From NCBI GenBank assembly GCA_947648215.1, contig CANSMW010000015.1:1-42461 (forward strand): a stretch of 42,461 nt of DNA, written 5' to 3'. Below the pieces are notes generated by a model. The model was not told the origin of the DNA, searched no databases, and saw only the letters and a list, made by a program, of their open reading frames with translations. A program made the translations under genes and the position numbers. Source of the DNA: an uncultured Clostridium sp. (GTDB taxonomy: Bacteria > Bacillota > Clostridia > TANB77 > CAG-508). Positions 8,276-17,686 of the stretch are shown one piece after another. Positions within the stretch are counted from its first letter, which is position 1. Every line of letters starts with the position of its first letter.

Positions 8276-9817
8276 ATGGAAATCGTAATCGTAATCGCCA
8301 CTGTTCTAATCTCAGCTGTTATTTTTATACCAGTCGGTGTAGGAATTCGTAAAAAAATAGCTGAATCTAAAATCAAAGGTGCAGAAACCGAAGCAAACAA
8401 GATATTAGAACTTGCCAATAAAGAAGCGGAAAACAAGAAAAAAGAAGAAATATTTAAAGCAAAAGAACAAATTATGCAAGAAAGAAAAGACTTAGAGCAA
8501 GAGATTAGAGAAAGAAGAGGCGAAATTCAAAAACAAGAATCAAGAATGATGCAAAAAGAGGAAAATCTTGATAAAAAAGAAGAAGCATTAGAAAGAAAAG
8601 AAAGGGAAAACGATAAGAAGTATCAAGAACTCGATGAAAAAGAAAAACAATTAGAAAATGCAGTACAAGAGCAAATTGATAAACTGCAACAAATTGCTCA
8701 TTTATCCATAGAAGAAGCTAAAAAGATTTTACTAACAGAAGTAGAAAAGCAAATTAAACAAGAAAAAGCAAATATCATTCGAGAGGAAGAAGCAAAAGCA
8801 AAAGAAGAATCTACAAAAAAAGCAAAAGAACTCTTAACTTATGCCGTTCAAAAATGTGCAGCAGACCATACATCTGAGACAACTGTTTCCATTGTCAATC
8901 TTCCAAATGATGATATGAAAGGTAGAATTATTGGTAGGGAAGGTAGAAACATAAAGACCATCGAAAACCTAACAGGAATTGATTTAATTATTGATGATAC
9001 TCCAGAAGCGGTTATTTTATCTGGATTTGACCCATTAAGAAGAGAAGTTGCCAAAATTGCACTAGAAAAACTTATTGAAGATGGAAGAATTCATCCAGCT
9101 AAGATTGAAGAAATGGTAGAAAAAGCAAAAGAAGAAGTACAAGCCATGATTAAATCAGAAGGAGAAAGAGCAACTTTAGAAACTGGTGTTATGGGGCTAA
9201 ACCAAGAATTAGTAATGTTACTTGGAAAACTAAAATATAGAACCAGTTATGGACAAAATGTACTAAATCATTCAATCGAAGTATCTAACTTAGCAAGAAT
9301 TATGGCAGACGAATTAGGTTTAGATACCAAACGTGCAAGACGTGCAGGACTATTACATGATATTGGAAAAGCACTAGACCATGACATGGAAGGAACACAC
9401 GTAGAAATTGGTGTGGATATTTTGAAAAAATTCAAGGAAAATCCACTAGTGATTAATGCTGTACAAGCTCATCACGGAGATGTAGAGCCACAAACCTTAG
9501 AAGCGGTTTTGGTACAAGCAGCAGATGCCATTAGTGCATCACGTCCAGGAGCAAGAAGAGAAACCTTAGAAGCCTACATCAAACGTTTAGAGCAATTAGA
9601 AGAAATTGCAGATTCTTTTGAAGGAGTCGATAAATCATTTGCCATCCAAGCAGGTAGAGAAATTCGTATTATTGTAAAACCAGAAAAAATTACTGATGCG
9701 GAAATGACAGTACTTGCAAGAGATGTTGCAAAAAAAGTAGAAAATGAAATGGATTATCCAGGACAAATTAAAGTAAATGTGATTCGTGAATCACGAGCGA
9801 TTGAATATGCTAAATAA
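8276..9817 (+). CDS. rny: Ribonuclease Y
   Basis: RNase Y is a membrane-anchored endoribonuclease that initiates mRNA decay in Firmicutes. Its 513 residues show an N-terminal membrane helix ([21 protein letters not shown]), a long charged coiled coil (about 30-195), a KH domain with [15 protein letters not shown] and an HD domain with the metal motif LLHDIGKA followed by AHHGD. The start is at ATG 8276 after AGAGGTG. There is no in-frame CGG. Together with rnj in this window, it shows the Gram-positive RNA-decay set. Confidence 0.96.
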   Translation: MEIVIVIATVLISAVIFIPVGVGIRKKIAESKIKGAETEANKILELANKEAENKKKEEIFKAKEQIMQERKDLEQEIRERRGEIQKQESRMMQKEENLDKKEEALERKERENDKKYQELDEKEKQLENAVQEQIDKLQQIAHLSIEEAKKILLTEVEKQIKQEKANIIREEEAKAKEESTKKAKELLTYAVQKCAADHTSETTVSIVNLPNDDMKGRIIGREGRNIKTIENLTGIDLIIDDTPEAVILSGFDPLRREVAKIALEKLIEDGRIHPAKIEEMVEKAKEEVQAMIKSEGERATLETGVMGLNQELVMLLGKLKYRTSYGQNVLNHSIEVSNLARIMADELGLDTKRARRAGLLHDIGKALDHDMEGTHVEIGVDILKKFKENPLVINAVQAHHGDVEPQTLEAVLVQAADAISASRPGARRETLEAYIKRLEQLEEIADSFEGVDKSFAIQAGREIRIIVKPEKITDAEMTVLARDVAKKVENEMDYPGQIKVNVIRESRAIEYAK

Positions 9818-9867
9818 CTGATTTGTTAGTGGCTTAGCCACTTAAAAATCAGTATATGCGTTAGAAT

Positions 9868-9917
9868 AAAAAAGACCCAGAAAGCAAATAATAAAACTTG
9901 CGTGCTGGGTCTTTTTT
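9868..9917. terminator. Bidirectional terminator between rny and the 9924-10211 gene
   Basis: AAAAAAGACCCAG pairs with CTGGGTCTTTTTT across an A-rich loop. The A and T runs on the two sides make it work for both converging genes. A second hairpin lies at about 9817-9853. Confidence 0.8.
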
Positions 9918-9923
9918 ACTTAA

Positions 9924-10211
9924 TTATCCAATGAGTAATTGAAAAGTTTCGTAAGAGGCATATACATAGTCATCAATTACCTTTTGAGTAGCAGAATGCC
10001 CGAAACTGGTTTGAGTCAAGGTACAATGCTGGTCGGCAAGAGATGGTCCTATCGTATCTAAGCTACCGTCTTCGTTAGTTCCCCTAAAAACGGTATGAAT
10101 AGGAATAGACGGATTTCTACGAAAATAATCCCGAAGTTGTTCTCTGCTCTTCTCGAAACTTAACAAGTCCCGATGAATAAAAAGACCTGTTTTAGTGTTT
10201 GATAATGTCAT
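9924..10211 (-). CDS. Orphan 95-residue protein of foreign codon use
   Basis: The start ATG (10209-10211) sits behind a strong AGGAGGGG on the minus strand. A longer in-frame extension toward 10505 lacks a ribosome site and overlaps the adhE promoter, so I reject it. The protein (MTLSNTKTG...) is soluble and unrecognised. It is visibly richer in G and C than its neighbours. It uses CGG twice as an ordinary arginine codon (10170-10172 in IHRDL, 10131-10133 in QLRDYF), although CGG marks frameshift sites in the conserved genes here. Skipping C at the first CGG would end the protein after three residues. Recent transfer from an organism that reads CGG as Arg is the simplest inference. Confidence 0.65.
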   Translation of the reverse strand: MTLSNTKTGLFIHRDLLSFEKSREQLRDYFRRNPSIPIHTVFRGTNEDGSLDTIGPSLADQHCTLTQTSFGHSATQKVIDDYVYASYETFQLLIG

Positions 10212-10323
10212 TAATTGCCCCTCCTTATCTGAAATCAAACAATAAAAACCACAATGAATAAAACTATTATAACATAGAAATTTACATAACACAAAAAACA
10301 CGAAAAAAGGCGATAAATTTTTC

Positions 10324-10351
10324 TTGACAAATTTGATGGGTATTATATAAT
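10324..10351 (+). promoter_or_regulatory. adhE promoter
   Basis: TTGACA and TATAAT are spaced by 16 bases, 39 bases before the adhE start codon. Confidence 0.75.
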
Positions 10352-10389
10352 AAGAAGAAAAAAATGCATAAGAAAAAAGGAGGTCTATT

Positions 10390-12993
10390 ATGGCAGAAGA
10401 AATTACACCAGAAGAAAAGGATAGAATTAAGCAAATGGTGGATGATTTAGTAGAACGTGCAAAAATAGCATCAAAAGAGTATATGAAACTAGACCAAGAA
10501 ACCATTAATCAAATTATTAAAAAAATGTCTATGGCAGGACTTGAAAACCACATGAAATTAGCGAAAATGGCAGTTGAGGAAACCGGTCGAGGTATTTATG
10601 AGGACAAGATTACCAAGAATATGTTTGCAACCGAATATATTTACCATAGTATTAAATACGATAAAACCGTTGGTGTTATTGATGAAAACGAAGAAGAAGG
10701 ATATGTGCAAATTGCAGAACCAGTGGGAATTATTGCAGGAGTAACACCAGTTACAAACCCAACTTCGACAACGATGTTTAAATCCTTAATTTCCGCAAAA
10801 ACAAGAAATGTTATTATTTTTGGGTTCCATCCATCGGCACAAAAATGTAGTAGTGAAGCAGCAAGAATTTTGCGAGATGCAGCCATAGAAGCAGGAGCAC
10901 CAAAAGATTGTATTTTATGGGTTGAAGAACCATCCATTACTGCAACCAATTTCTTAATGAACCATCCAGATGTGAATTTAATTTTAGCAACAGGTGGCAC
11001 TGGAATGGTAAGAGCGGCATATTCTTGTGGAAAACCAGCACTTGGAGTAGGACCAGGAAATGTACCTTGTTACATTGATAAAACCGCAAAATTAAAAACT
11101 TCGGTAACCGATTTAGTATTATCAAAGGCATTTGATAATGGAATGATTTGTGCTTCGGAACAAGCGGTATTAGTTGATAGAGACATTCATGATGAATTTG
11201 AACAATTAATGAAAGAAGCAGGTTGTTATTTTATTTCGCCAGAAGAAAAGGACAAGCTAAAAAATTCGATGTTTGTAGCCGAAAAAGGCTATACCTTAAA
11301 TGGAAAAGTTCCAGGGCAAAGCCCATATGATATTGCAAAGAATGCAGGAATCGAGGTACCAAAAGATACCAAAGTATTAGTGGTATACGAAGAAGGAGTA
11401 GGGGAAGAATTCCCATTTTCAAGAGAAAAATTAAGTCCAGTTCTTGCTTATTATATTGTTGATAGTAAAGAAGAAGGAATGAAAAAGGCAGAAAGCCTTT
11501 TGGAATTTGGTGGGCTTGGACATTCTGCGGTAATTCACTCAGAAGATAACCAAACCATATTAGAATTTTCAAACCGTGTAAAAGCAGGAAGAATTATTGT
11601 TAATTCACCATCCACGCATGGGGCAATTGGTGATATTTATAATACCAATATGCCATCACTAACACTAGGATGTGGTACCTTTGGAGGAAATTCAACCACT
11701 TCCAATGTATCGAGTGTCAACTTAATTAATGTGAAACGAGTTGCCAAAAGGAGGGTTAATATGCAATGGTTTAAAGTTCCAGAAAAAATTTATTTTGAAG
11801 CAGGTTCAATTGCCTACTTAGAAAAAATGCCAGACATTACAAAAGCATTTATTGTAACCGATGAATCTATGGTAAAACTTGGTTATGTAGATAAAATCTT
11901 ATATCATTTACGAAATAGACAATCCTATGTTCATTCAGAAATATTTGCCGAAGTAGAGCCAGACCCATCGTTTGAAACCATTAAACGAGGAGTAAAAGCA
12001 ATTGATAGCTTCAAGCCAGATGTGATTATTGCCATTGGTGGAGGAAGTGCCATTGATGCTGCAAAAGGAATGTGGTTATTTTATGAACATCCAGAAGCAG
12101 ATGTAGAAGGGCTAAAATTAAAATTTATGGACATTCGTAAACGTACCTATAAATTCCCAAAACTAGGACAAAAAGCAAAAATGGTAGCCATTCCAACCAC
12201 ATCTGGTACTGGTTCAGAAGTAACTTCTTTTGCGGTTATTTCCGATAAAGAACAAAATAAGAAATACCCACTTGCGGATTATGAATTAACACCAGATGTT
12301 GCGATTATTGACCCAGATTTAGTTATGACCCTACCAAAGAGAATTACCGCAGATACGGGAATGGATGTATTAACCCATGCGATTGAAGCATATGTTTCCA
12401 ATATGGCATCTGATTATACCGACGGGCTTTCCGAAAAAGCCGTAGAATTAGTATTAAACTATTTGTTAGAAGCCTATGAACATGGAGATAATAAATTAGC
12501 AAGAGAAAAAATGCACAATGCAAGTTGTATTGCAGGAATGGCATTTACCAATGCCTTTTTAGGAATCAATCATTCTCTTGCTCATAAAATAGGAGCAAAA
12601 TATCATACTGCACATGGAAGAGCAAATGCCATTTTACTTCCATATGTTATAAGATACAATGCAAGTAAACCAACGAAATTTGTATCTTTCCCAAAATACG
12701 AATACTTTATTGCAGATGAAAAATATGCAAATTTAGCAAGAAAAAACGGATTACCAGCAAGTACGACGGAAGAAGGAGTAGAATCACTAATTGCCAAAAT
12801 TAAAGAATTAAACGAAAAACTAGAAATTCCAAAATCTTTCCAAGAATTAGGAATAGAAGAACAAGACTTCTTAGCCAATGTAGACGAATTAGCAGACCGT
12901 GCCTTCGAAGACCAATGTACCACAGCAAACCCAAGACTACCACTAGTAACTGAATTAAAGCAAATTCTACTAGATGCCTACTACGGAAAATAA
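10390..12993 (+). CDS. adhE: Bifunctional acetaldehyde-CoA/alcohol dehydrogenase AdhE
   Basis: AdhE reduces acetyl-CoA to acetaldehyde and then to ethanol, regenerating NAD+ during fermentation. In its 867 residues, the N-terminal CoA-acylating aldehyde dehydrogenase half has ATGGTGMV and the catalytic Cys in DNGMICASEQ. The C-terminal iron-dependent alcohol dehydrogenase half starts near 457 (MQWFKVPEKIYFEAGS) and has GGGSAIDAAKGMW and the metal-ligand stretch HSLAHKIGAKYHTAHG. The length and domain order match AdhE spirosome-forming enzymes. ATG 10390 follows AAGGAGG. No in-frame CGG occurs in this long gene, which is useful as an internal control. Confidence 0.97.
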   Translation: MAEEITPEEKDRIKQMVDDLVERAKIASKEYMKLDQETINQIIKKMSMAGLENHMKLAKMAVEETGRGIYEDKITKNMFATEYIYHSIKYDKTVGVIDENEEEGYVQIAEPVGIIAGVTPVTNPTSTTMFKSLISAKTRNVIIFGFHPSAQKCSSEAARILRDAAIEAGAPKDCILWVEEPSITATNFLMNHPDVNLILATGGTGMVRAAYSCGKPALGVGPGNVPCYIDKTAKLKTSVTDLVLSKAFDNGMICASEQAVLVDRDIHDEFEQLMKEAGCYFISPEEKDKLKNSMFVAEKGYTLNGKVPGQSPYDIAKNAGIEVPKDTKVLVVYEEGVGEEFPFSREKLSPVLAYYIVDSKEEGMKKAESLLEFGGLGHSAVIHSEDNQTILEFSNRVKAGRIIVNSPSTHGAIGDIYNTNMPSLTLGCGTFGGNSTTSNVSSVNLINVKRVAKRRVNMQWFKVPEKIYFEAGSIAYLEKMPDITKAFIVTDESMVKLGYVDKILYHLRNRQSYVHSEIFAEVEPDPSFETIKRGVKAIDSFKPDVIIAIGGGSAIDAAKGMWLFYEHPEADVEGLKLKFMDIRKRTYKFPKLGQKAKMVAIPTTSGTGSEVTSFAVISDKEQNKKYPLADYELTPDVAIIDPDLVMTLPKRITADTGMDVLTHAIEAYVSNMASDYTDGLSEKAVELVLNYLLEAYEHGDNKLAREKMHNASCIAGMAFTNAFLGINHSLAHKIGAKYHTAHGRANAILLPYVIRYNASKPTKFVSFPKYEYFIADEKYANLARKNGLPASTTEEGVESLIAKIKELNEKLEIPKSFQELGIEEQDFLANVDELADRAFEDQCTTANPRLPLVTELKQILLDAYYGK

Positions 12994-13025
12994 AGTCGAA
13001 ATATGTCGATGAAAAGTGTTTGACG

Positions 13026-13075
13026 ATAGATGTATTAGTGATATATAATATTCACAATACATCTATTGCTTTTTT
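13026..13075 (+). terminator. adhE terminator
   Basis: ATAGATGTATT (13026-13036) pairs with AATACATCTAT (13056-13066), with further pairing inside, and is followed by TTGCTTTTTT. Confidence 0.75.
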
Positions 13076-13193
13076 GTTCAAAAAAAGTTAAATCATATTA
13101 TTTTATTCAAAGATTTTTTAAAAAAATAAATCTAAAAAGACAAAAATCATTGAAAAAAAGAAAAAAATCTGTTACAATAGGAGGTGAAAAAAC

Positions 13194-13460
13194 ATGCCTA
13201 TTATTTCGCAATTTTATGGAATATTAATTTATCTATATAAAGAAATAGGAGGACATCATAATGAACCACATATTCATATAAAATACAATGAATATGAAAT
13301 GTCAATTACGTTAGATGAAAAAATTATTGCAGGTGAATTACCAGTAAAACAAAAGAAAATGTTAGAAGCGTGGATAGAAATACATAAAGAAGAATTAAAA
13401 GCAGCTTGGTATGCATATAACAAAGAAGGAGAAATTATAAAAATAAAAGGATTGGAGTGA
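13194..13460 (+). CDS. DUF4160 family protein
   Basis: This 88-residue protein carries the DUF4160 pattern: an N-terminal strand, GILIYLY, then HHNEPHIHIKY with clustered histidines, and a C-terminal helix WIEIHKEELKAAW. The start is behind AGGAGGTG. It is followed 10 bases later by a DUF2442 gene. The two families commonly occur as neighbours and have been suggested to form a small toxin-antitoxin-like module, but neither activity can be seen in the sequence. Confidence 0.8.
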   Translation: MPIISQFYGILIYLYKEIGGHHNEPHIHIKYNEYEMSITLDEKIIAGELPVKQKKMLEAWIEIHKEELKAAWYAYNKEGEIIKIKGLE

Positions 13461-13470
13461 TTAGAAAGTC

Positions 13471-13713
13471 ATGAGTATAAAAGCAATAGATGTAAAACCC
13501 CTAAAAAATTATGAATTAGAAATTACCTTTGAAAATGGGGAAGTGAAAAGATTTGATGTAAAACCATATTTACAATATAAAGCTTTTCGAAAAATTAAGA
13601 ATATAGAAATATTTAATACGGTGAAAGTTGAAGGACTATCTATTGCATGGGTAGATGGCACAGATATTTGTCCAGATGAGCTATATAATAATAGCTATAA
13701 AATAAAAGATTAG
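13471..13713 (+). CDS. DUF2442 family protein
   Basis: This 80-residue protein shows the DUF2442 pattern: short beta-rich repeats LEITFENGEVKRFDVKPYL and a C-terminal WVDGTDICPDELYNNS. It is co-transcribed with the DUF4160 gene. Its stop lies inside a hairpin shared with the converging aspS gene. Confidence 0.8.
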   Translation: MSIKAIDVKPLKNYELEITFENGEVKRFDVKPYLQYKAFRKIKNIEIFNTVKVEGLSIAWVDGTDICPDELYNNSYKIKD

Positions 13714-13731
13714 GAATTTTCCTAATCTTTT
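13704..13731. terminator. Shared terminator overlapping two stop codons
   Basis: A perfect 13-bp stem, AAAAGATTAGGAA with TTCCTAATCTTTT, contains the ends of both the DUF2442 gene and aspS. It ends transcription from either side. Confidence 0.8.
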
Positions 13732-15475
13732 ACATCTAATTTAATATGCACATCACGAAGTTGTGCATGGCTTACTTTTCCGGGAGCTCCCATCATTAAG
13801 TCTTGGGCTTTGCTGTTTAGTGGGAATGCAATTACTTCTCGAATGGTGTTTTCTTCGGTTAATAACATAATCATACGATCAATTCCTGGGGCAATTCCGG
13901 CATGTGGTGGGGCACCATATTGGAAAGCAGTGTAAAGAGCGCCAAATTTTTCTTGTAGTTGTTCTTTGGTGTAGCCACCAATTTCAAAAGCTTTTTCCAT
14001 GATGACGATATCATGATTACGAACAGCACCAGAGGAAAGTTCAATTCCATTACATACAAGATCGTATTGGTAGGCTAAAATGTCTAATGGCTTTTTGGTG
14101 TTTAGAGCTTCTAATCCTCCTTGTGGCATGGAAAATGGATTATGGCTAAAGGTTAACTTTCCATCATCGCAAAGTTCGTACATTGGAAAATCAATAATCC
14201 AAGCAAAACAAAATTTATCTTCGCAGGTTAAGTTTAAACGGTTTCCAAGCTCGGTACGAATTTGACCAGCAAAAGAGTTTGCTCTTGTCTCTGTATCGGC
14301 AATGAAGAAAATAGTGTCATTTACTTTTAAATCGGCAAGTTTTAATAATTCTTGTTTTAGGTCATCTGGTATAAATTTATCAATAGGTCCTTTATACGAT
14401 AAATCATCTTCTACTTCTAAATAGCCAAGTCCCCCCATACCAATAGAGGTAGCAAACGAAAGCAATTTTTCATGAAATCCTTTTGACATATGCCCTTCTA
14501 CTTTAATGGCGCGAACGGTTCGGTTATGGAAAGGTTTAAAACTGCATTTGGCAAAGAAATCCGTAACATCGATAATGATAAGTGGATTTCGTAAATCTGG
14601 TTTATCGGTTCCATAGTGTAACATGGCGTCTTTATAGGTAATGCGAGGAAAAGGATAATGTTCTATTTCTTTATTGGAAAAGGTTTTAAAGGTATTGTAT
14701 ATTACTGGTTCAATCGCAGTAAATACATCTTCTTGGTTAGCAAAACTCATTTCCATATCTAACTGATAAAATTCACCAGGAGCACGGTCAGCTCTTGCAT
14801 CTTCATCACGAAAACAAGGAGCAATTTGAAAATATTTATCAATTCCAGCTACCATTAGTAATTGCTTAAATTGTTGAGGTGCTTGTGGAAGAGCATAAAA
14901 TTTTCCGTGCATGCAATCGACTTGGCACTAAATAATCTCTTGCACCTTCTGGAGAAGAGCTTGTGAGAATGGGAGTTTGCACCTCTAAAAAACCTTGGTT
15001 TATCATTTGCGAACGTAAGAATTGCAAAATTTTGGCACGTAAAATTAAATGATTTTTTTGTTTTTCGCTTCGCAAATCCAAATAACGATATTGCAAACGT
15101 AAATCCTCACGAACTTCTTGGTTTGCATTTATTTCAAAAGGCAAGTATTTCGTACGTTTTCCCAGTACTTTAATATCTTGAATAAAGACTTCTACCTCTC
15201 CTGTATCAATCGTTGGGTTATAAGTTTCCTCATCTCTTTTTCGTACGGTTCCAAATAAGGTAATGGTCGATTCAATTGGAATATGACTAGCAAATTCAAC
15301 CAATTCATTATTTCCAGAAATAACGGCTTGTGTGACACCATATTGGTCTCTCACATCTAAAAAAACGACACCTCCTAAATCACGAACGGCTCCGAAGCCA
15401 TCCAGCAATACGGACTTCTTTTGAAACATCCGAAATTCTTAATTCTCCACAAGTATGTGTTCTATACTCGTTCAT
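13722..15475 (-). CDS. aspS: Aspartyl-tRNA synthetase, two CGG +1 frameshift sites
   Basis: AspRS charges tRNA-Asp with aspartate. Reading starts at 15475 ([15 protein letters not shown]) behind AAGGAGG. CGG at codon 28 (15392-15394) interrupts VRIAGWL^[13 protein letters not shown], in the anticodon-binding OB fold. A second CGG at codon 190 (14905-14907) interrupts LHA^[15 protein letters not shown], a family signature next to motif 2. Motif 2 ([10 protein letters not shown]) and motif 3 (GIAPGIDRM) follow. The restored length is 583 residues, the bacterial norm. Conventional reading gives two overlapping fragments, neither a complete enzyme. An essential enzyme broken twice by the same change argues for recoding or for a systematic sequence error. 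A T-box lies upstream. Confidence 0.92.
14905..14907 (-). other. CGG +1 recoding site, aspS codon 190
   Basis: On the minus strand the codons run CAT-GCA-CGG-A. Skipping C gives GCA-GGA-AAA-TTT (A-G-K-F). Confidence 0.9.
15392..15394 (-). other. CGG +1 recoding site, aspS codon 28
   Basis: On the minus strand the codons run TGG-CTT-CGG-A. Skipping C gives CTT-GGA-GCC-GTT-CGT-GAT (L-G-A-V-R-D). Confidence 0.85.
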
Positions 15476-15504
15476 AAACATTCCTCCTTTTTTAAAAGGG
15501 CAAA

Positions 15505-15735
15505 GTAATACAAAAAAAGCTTCCGTGCCCTACAAAATGCAGGGACGAAAGCAACAGTTTCCGCGGTACCACCCAACTTAAAAAACTTTTTAAAAAAAGC
15601 TTTTTCACTCTATTTTACACTGCTCCAATGTGTTATTCCACTAGGTTCTCCAAAAAGGTTCTCAGCTAATCCTTTCTCTCTGTATCGTCACTTCTAATGG
15701 CTCAGGTCATCTTCATCGTAGTGTTATTTATTTCT
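15505..15735 (-). promoter_or_regulatory. T-box leader of aspS
   Basis: On the minus strand the T-box core TGGGTGGTACCGCGG (around 15561-15577) is followed by a terminator stem pairing CCCTGCA with TGTAGGG and a T-run. Upstream sequence has room for stem I and the specifier loop. Uncharged tRNA, expected to be tRNA-Asp, would stabilise the antiterminator and switch on aspS. Confidence 0.88.
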
Positions 15736-15786
15736 TACTATTTTACAAACTACACTTCAAAATGTCAAGGGGTATGTGAGGAAAAT

Positions 15787-16174
15787 TTATTGTTTTTTCA
15801 TTTTTGGCTTTGATATAAGCGAGGCTAAATATCCGGAAGAAAATGGCAGCAGCAATACCGCCTGCAGCGGCTTTGGTTCCGCCAATAAAGGCACCGATAA
15901 AGCCAGATTTGCTTACTTCTTCTATGGCTCCTTTGGCTAGATTGTTTCCAAAACCGGTTAAAGGAACAGTTGCGCCACAACCGGCAAAATCTACTAAGTG
16001 TTGGTAGATGCCTAAGCCTCCTAATACAGCCCCCGTGGTTACAAAGATAACTAAAATTCTTGCAGGAGTTAGTTTGGTTTTATCAATTAAGATTTGCCCA
16101 ATAATACAAATAAGTCCTCCTACCACAAAACAACGAAGTATTTGCATCCAGTCGATACTATTAAAAAATTCCAT
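15787..16174 (-). CDS. spoVAE: Stage V sporulation protein AE, one CGG +1 frameshift site
   Basis: SpoVAE is a small integral membrane part of the SpoVA channel, which moves dipicolinate into the developing spore and out at germination. The 16174 start has an AGGAGGTGG site. Membrane helices are visible (CFVVGGLICIIGQILI, ARILVIFVTTGAVLGGLGIY, and the AAAGGIAAAIFF region). CGG at codon 114 (15833-15835) lies in IFF^GYLASLISKPKMKKQ. Skipping C gives a normal SpoVAE C-terminus and a stop at 15787-15789 (128 residues). Conventional reading runs on to 15743 with an unrelated tail. It is the last gene of the dodecin-spoVAC-spoVAD-spoVAE unit. Confidence 0.85.
15833..15835 (-). other. CGG +1 recoding site, spoVAE codon 114
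   Basis: On the minus strand the codons run TTC-TTC-CGG-A. Skipping C gives TTC-GGA-TAT-TTA (F-G-Y-L). Confidence 0.8.
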
Positions 16175-16185
16175 TTTGCCACCTC

Positions 16186-17193
16186 CTAGAGTTCAATTGC
16201 TATGGCATGAGCAATTCCGGGGATGGATTCACCTTGTTGTGAGGTAGTGGAATTGGTTAGGGCACCAGTTGCCATAAGCAAGATTTTTTTATATTTCTTT
16301 TGTTGTAACATTTTAAATAAATAACCAGAAAAAACGGTTCCACAACAGGCACAACCACTTCCGGCCTGAATGAGTATCTTGTTTTTCTTTATCAAAAATT
16401 AAAACACCACAATCATTATAATTGGATTTAATATTATAACCTTTTGTTTCTGCCATTTCAATTAAAATTTCTTTTCCAACATGTCCTAAATCACCGGTTA
16501 TAATGGCATCATAATAGCTAGGGGAGCGACCAGTATCTTTAAAATGGGTAAGAAGGGTATCTAACGCTGCAGGTGCCATAGCTGCACCCATATTGTTTGC
16601 ATCTTTAATTCCCATATCTACAATTTTTCCGTGGAGTAATATGTGTAATATATGGACCCATTCCGTCCTTGGCTACAATAGCAGCACCACTTCCAGTAAC
16701 GGTCCACTGTGATGTTGGTGGACGTTGGTTTCCTAATTCGAGTGGAAAACGAAATTGCTTTTCAGCACTACAAAAATGGCTAGATGCAGCACAAATGGCA
16801 TAATTTCCGAGCTCCTCCTTCTAGGAAAACGCTTCCCATACATAAGGCTTCTACAAAGGTAGAACATGCACCAAAAATTCCAAAGAAGGGTAAATTTAAT
16901 TCGCGTAACCCAAAACTAGAGGAAATACATTGGTTTAGTAAATCACCAGCAAAACAATAATCAATTTTTTCACTAGGAATACCAGATTTGGCAACGACCA
17001 TATTAACGGTTTCTTTTATAATTTTACTTTCCGCTTTTTCCCATGTTTTTTCACCCCAAAATTCATCCTCTAAGCATTGGTCAAAATAACTTGCAAGAGG
17101 TCCATCTGATTCCTTTGGACCTACAATAGAAGCAGTTTGCAAAATAGTAGGTGGGGTATCAAATTTAATGGTTTGTTTTCCAATTTTTTGCAT
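16186..17193 (-). CDS. spoVAD: Stage V sporulation protein AD, three CGG +1 frameshift sites
   Basis: SpoVAD is a thiolase-fold soluble protein that binds dipicolinate at the inner-membrane face of the SpoVA complex. It starts at 17193 (MQKIGKQTIKF) behind AGGAG. Three in-frame CGG codons break the frame: codon 129 (EGGA^GNYAICAASSHFCSAE), codon 188 (THITP^GKIVDMGIKDANNMG) and codon 277 (QDTHSG^GSGCACCGTVFSGYL). Each restored glycine lies in a conserved SpoVAD motif. The restored length is 334 residues, matching the roughly 338 of Bacillus SpoVAD. Conventional reading splits it into four pieces. The GACSTF segment corresponds to the thiolase nucleophile region. Confidence 0.93.
16361..16363 (-). 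other. CGG +1 recoding site, spoVAD codon 277
   Basis: On the minus strand the codons run TCA-GGC-CGG-A. Skipping C gives GGC-GGA-AGT-GGT-TGT (G-G-S-G-C). Confidence 0.88.
16629..16631 (-). other. CGG +1 recoding site, spoVAD codon 188
   Basis: On the minus strand the codons run ACT-CCA-CGG-A. Skipping C gives CCA-GGA-AAA-ATT (P-G-K-I). Confidence 0.88.
16807..16809 (-). other. CGG +1 recoding site, spoVAD codon 129
   Basis: On the minus strand the codons run GGA-GCT-CGG-A. Skipping C gives GCT-GGA-AAT-TAT (A-G-N-Y). Confidence 0.88.
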
Positions 17194-17208
17194 GTGAAAA
17201 TCTCCTTT

Positions 17209-17673
17209 CTACACAAAAGTAATGGATTGTGTATTAAAAATAAGATATAAAATACCAACCACAATGGAAGCAGAAATACCAAAAACAAGAACAGGTCCTG
17301 CGACAGTAAACATTTTTCCACCGACTCCCATAACATATCCTTCGGATTTATATTCCATTGCTGGTGATACAATAGAGTTTGCAAAACCAGTAATAGGAAT
17401 AAGAGAGCCAGCTCCTGCAAATTTTCCAATACGATTAAATAGGTTTAAGCCTGTTAAAAAGGCACTAATTCCAATTAAAATAATGGAAACAATGGTATTT
17501 GACATTTGGATATCCATGCCACGGTATTTGCAATAATTAAAGATGATTTGACCAATGGAACAAATAAGGCCACCTACCCAAAAGGCATTAAAACAGTTCT
17601 TTAAGATAGGGGAATTTGGCGATTTTTGGTCAACATAGGTTTGGTAATCTTTTTTGGTTTCAATTGGTTTCAT
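17209..17673 (-). CDS. spoVAC: Stage V sporulation protein AC
   Basis: SpoVAC is a membrane protein of the dipicolinate channel; the Bacillus homologue behaves as a mechanosensitive channel. I place the start at 17673 (MKPIETKKDYQ), 7 bases after AAGGAGG; further in-frame ATGs upstream overlap the dodecin gene. The product has 154 residues with about four hydrophobic helices (FWVGGLICSIGQIIF, TIVSIILIGISAFLTG, then PITGFANSIVSPAMEY and VLVFGISASIVVGILYLIF). It shares the GGLICxIGQI motif with the SpoVAE here, as expected of related subunits. There is no in-frame CGG. Confidence 0.93.
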   Translation of the reverse strand: MKPIETKKDYQTYVDQKSPNSPILKNCFNAFWVGGLICSIGQIIFNYCKYRGMDIQMSNTIVSIILIGISAFLTGLNLFNRIGKFAGAGSLIPITGFANSIVSPAMEYKSEGYVMGVGGKMFTVAGPVLVFGISASIVVGILYLIFNTQSITFV

Positions 17674-17686
17674 TATCATTCCTCCT

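Noticed and set aside
9924..10505. A 193-residue leftward ORF
   Set aside because: Only the last 95 residues follow a good ribosome binding site. The upstream half overlaps the adhE promoter and start and has an unnatural composition.
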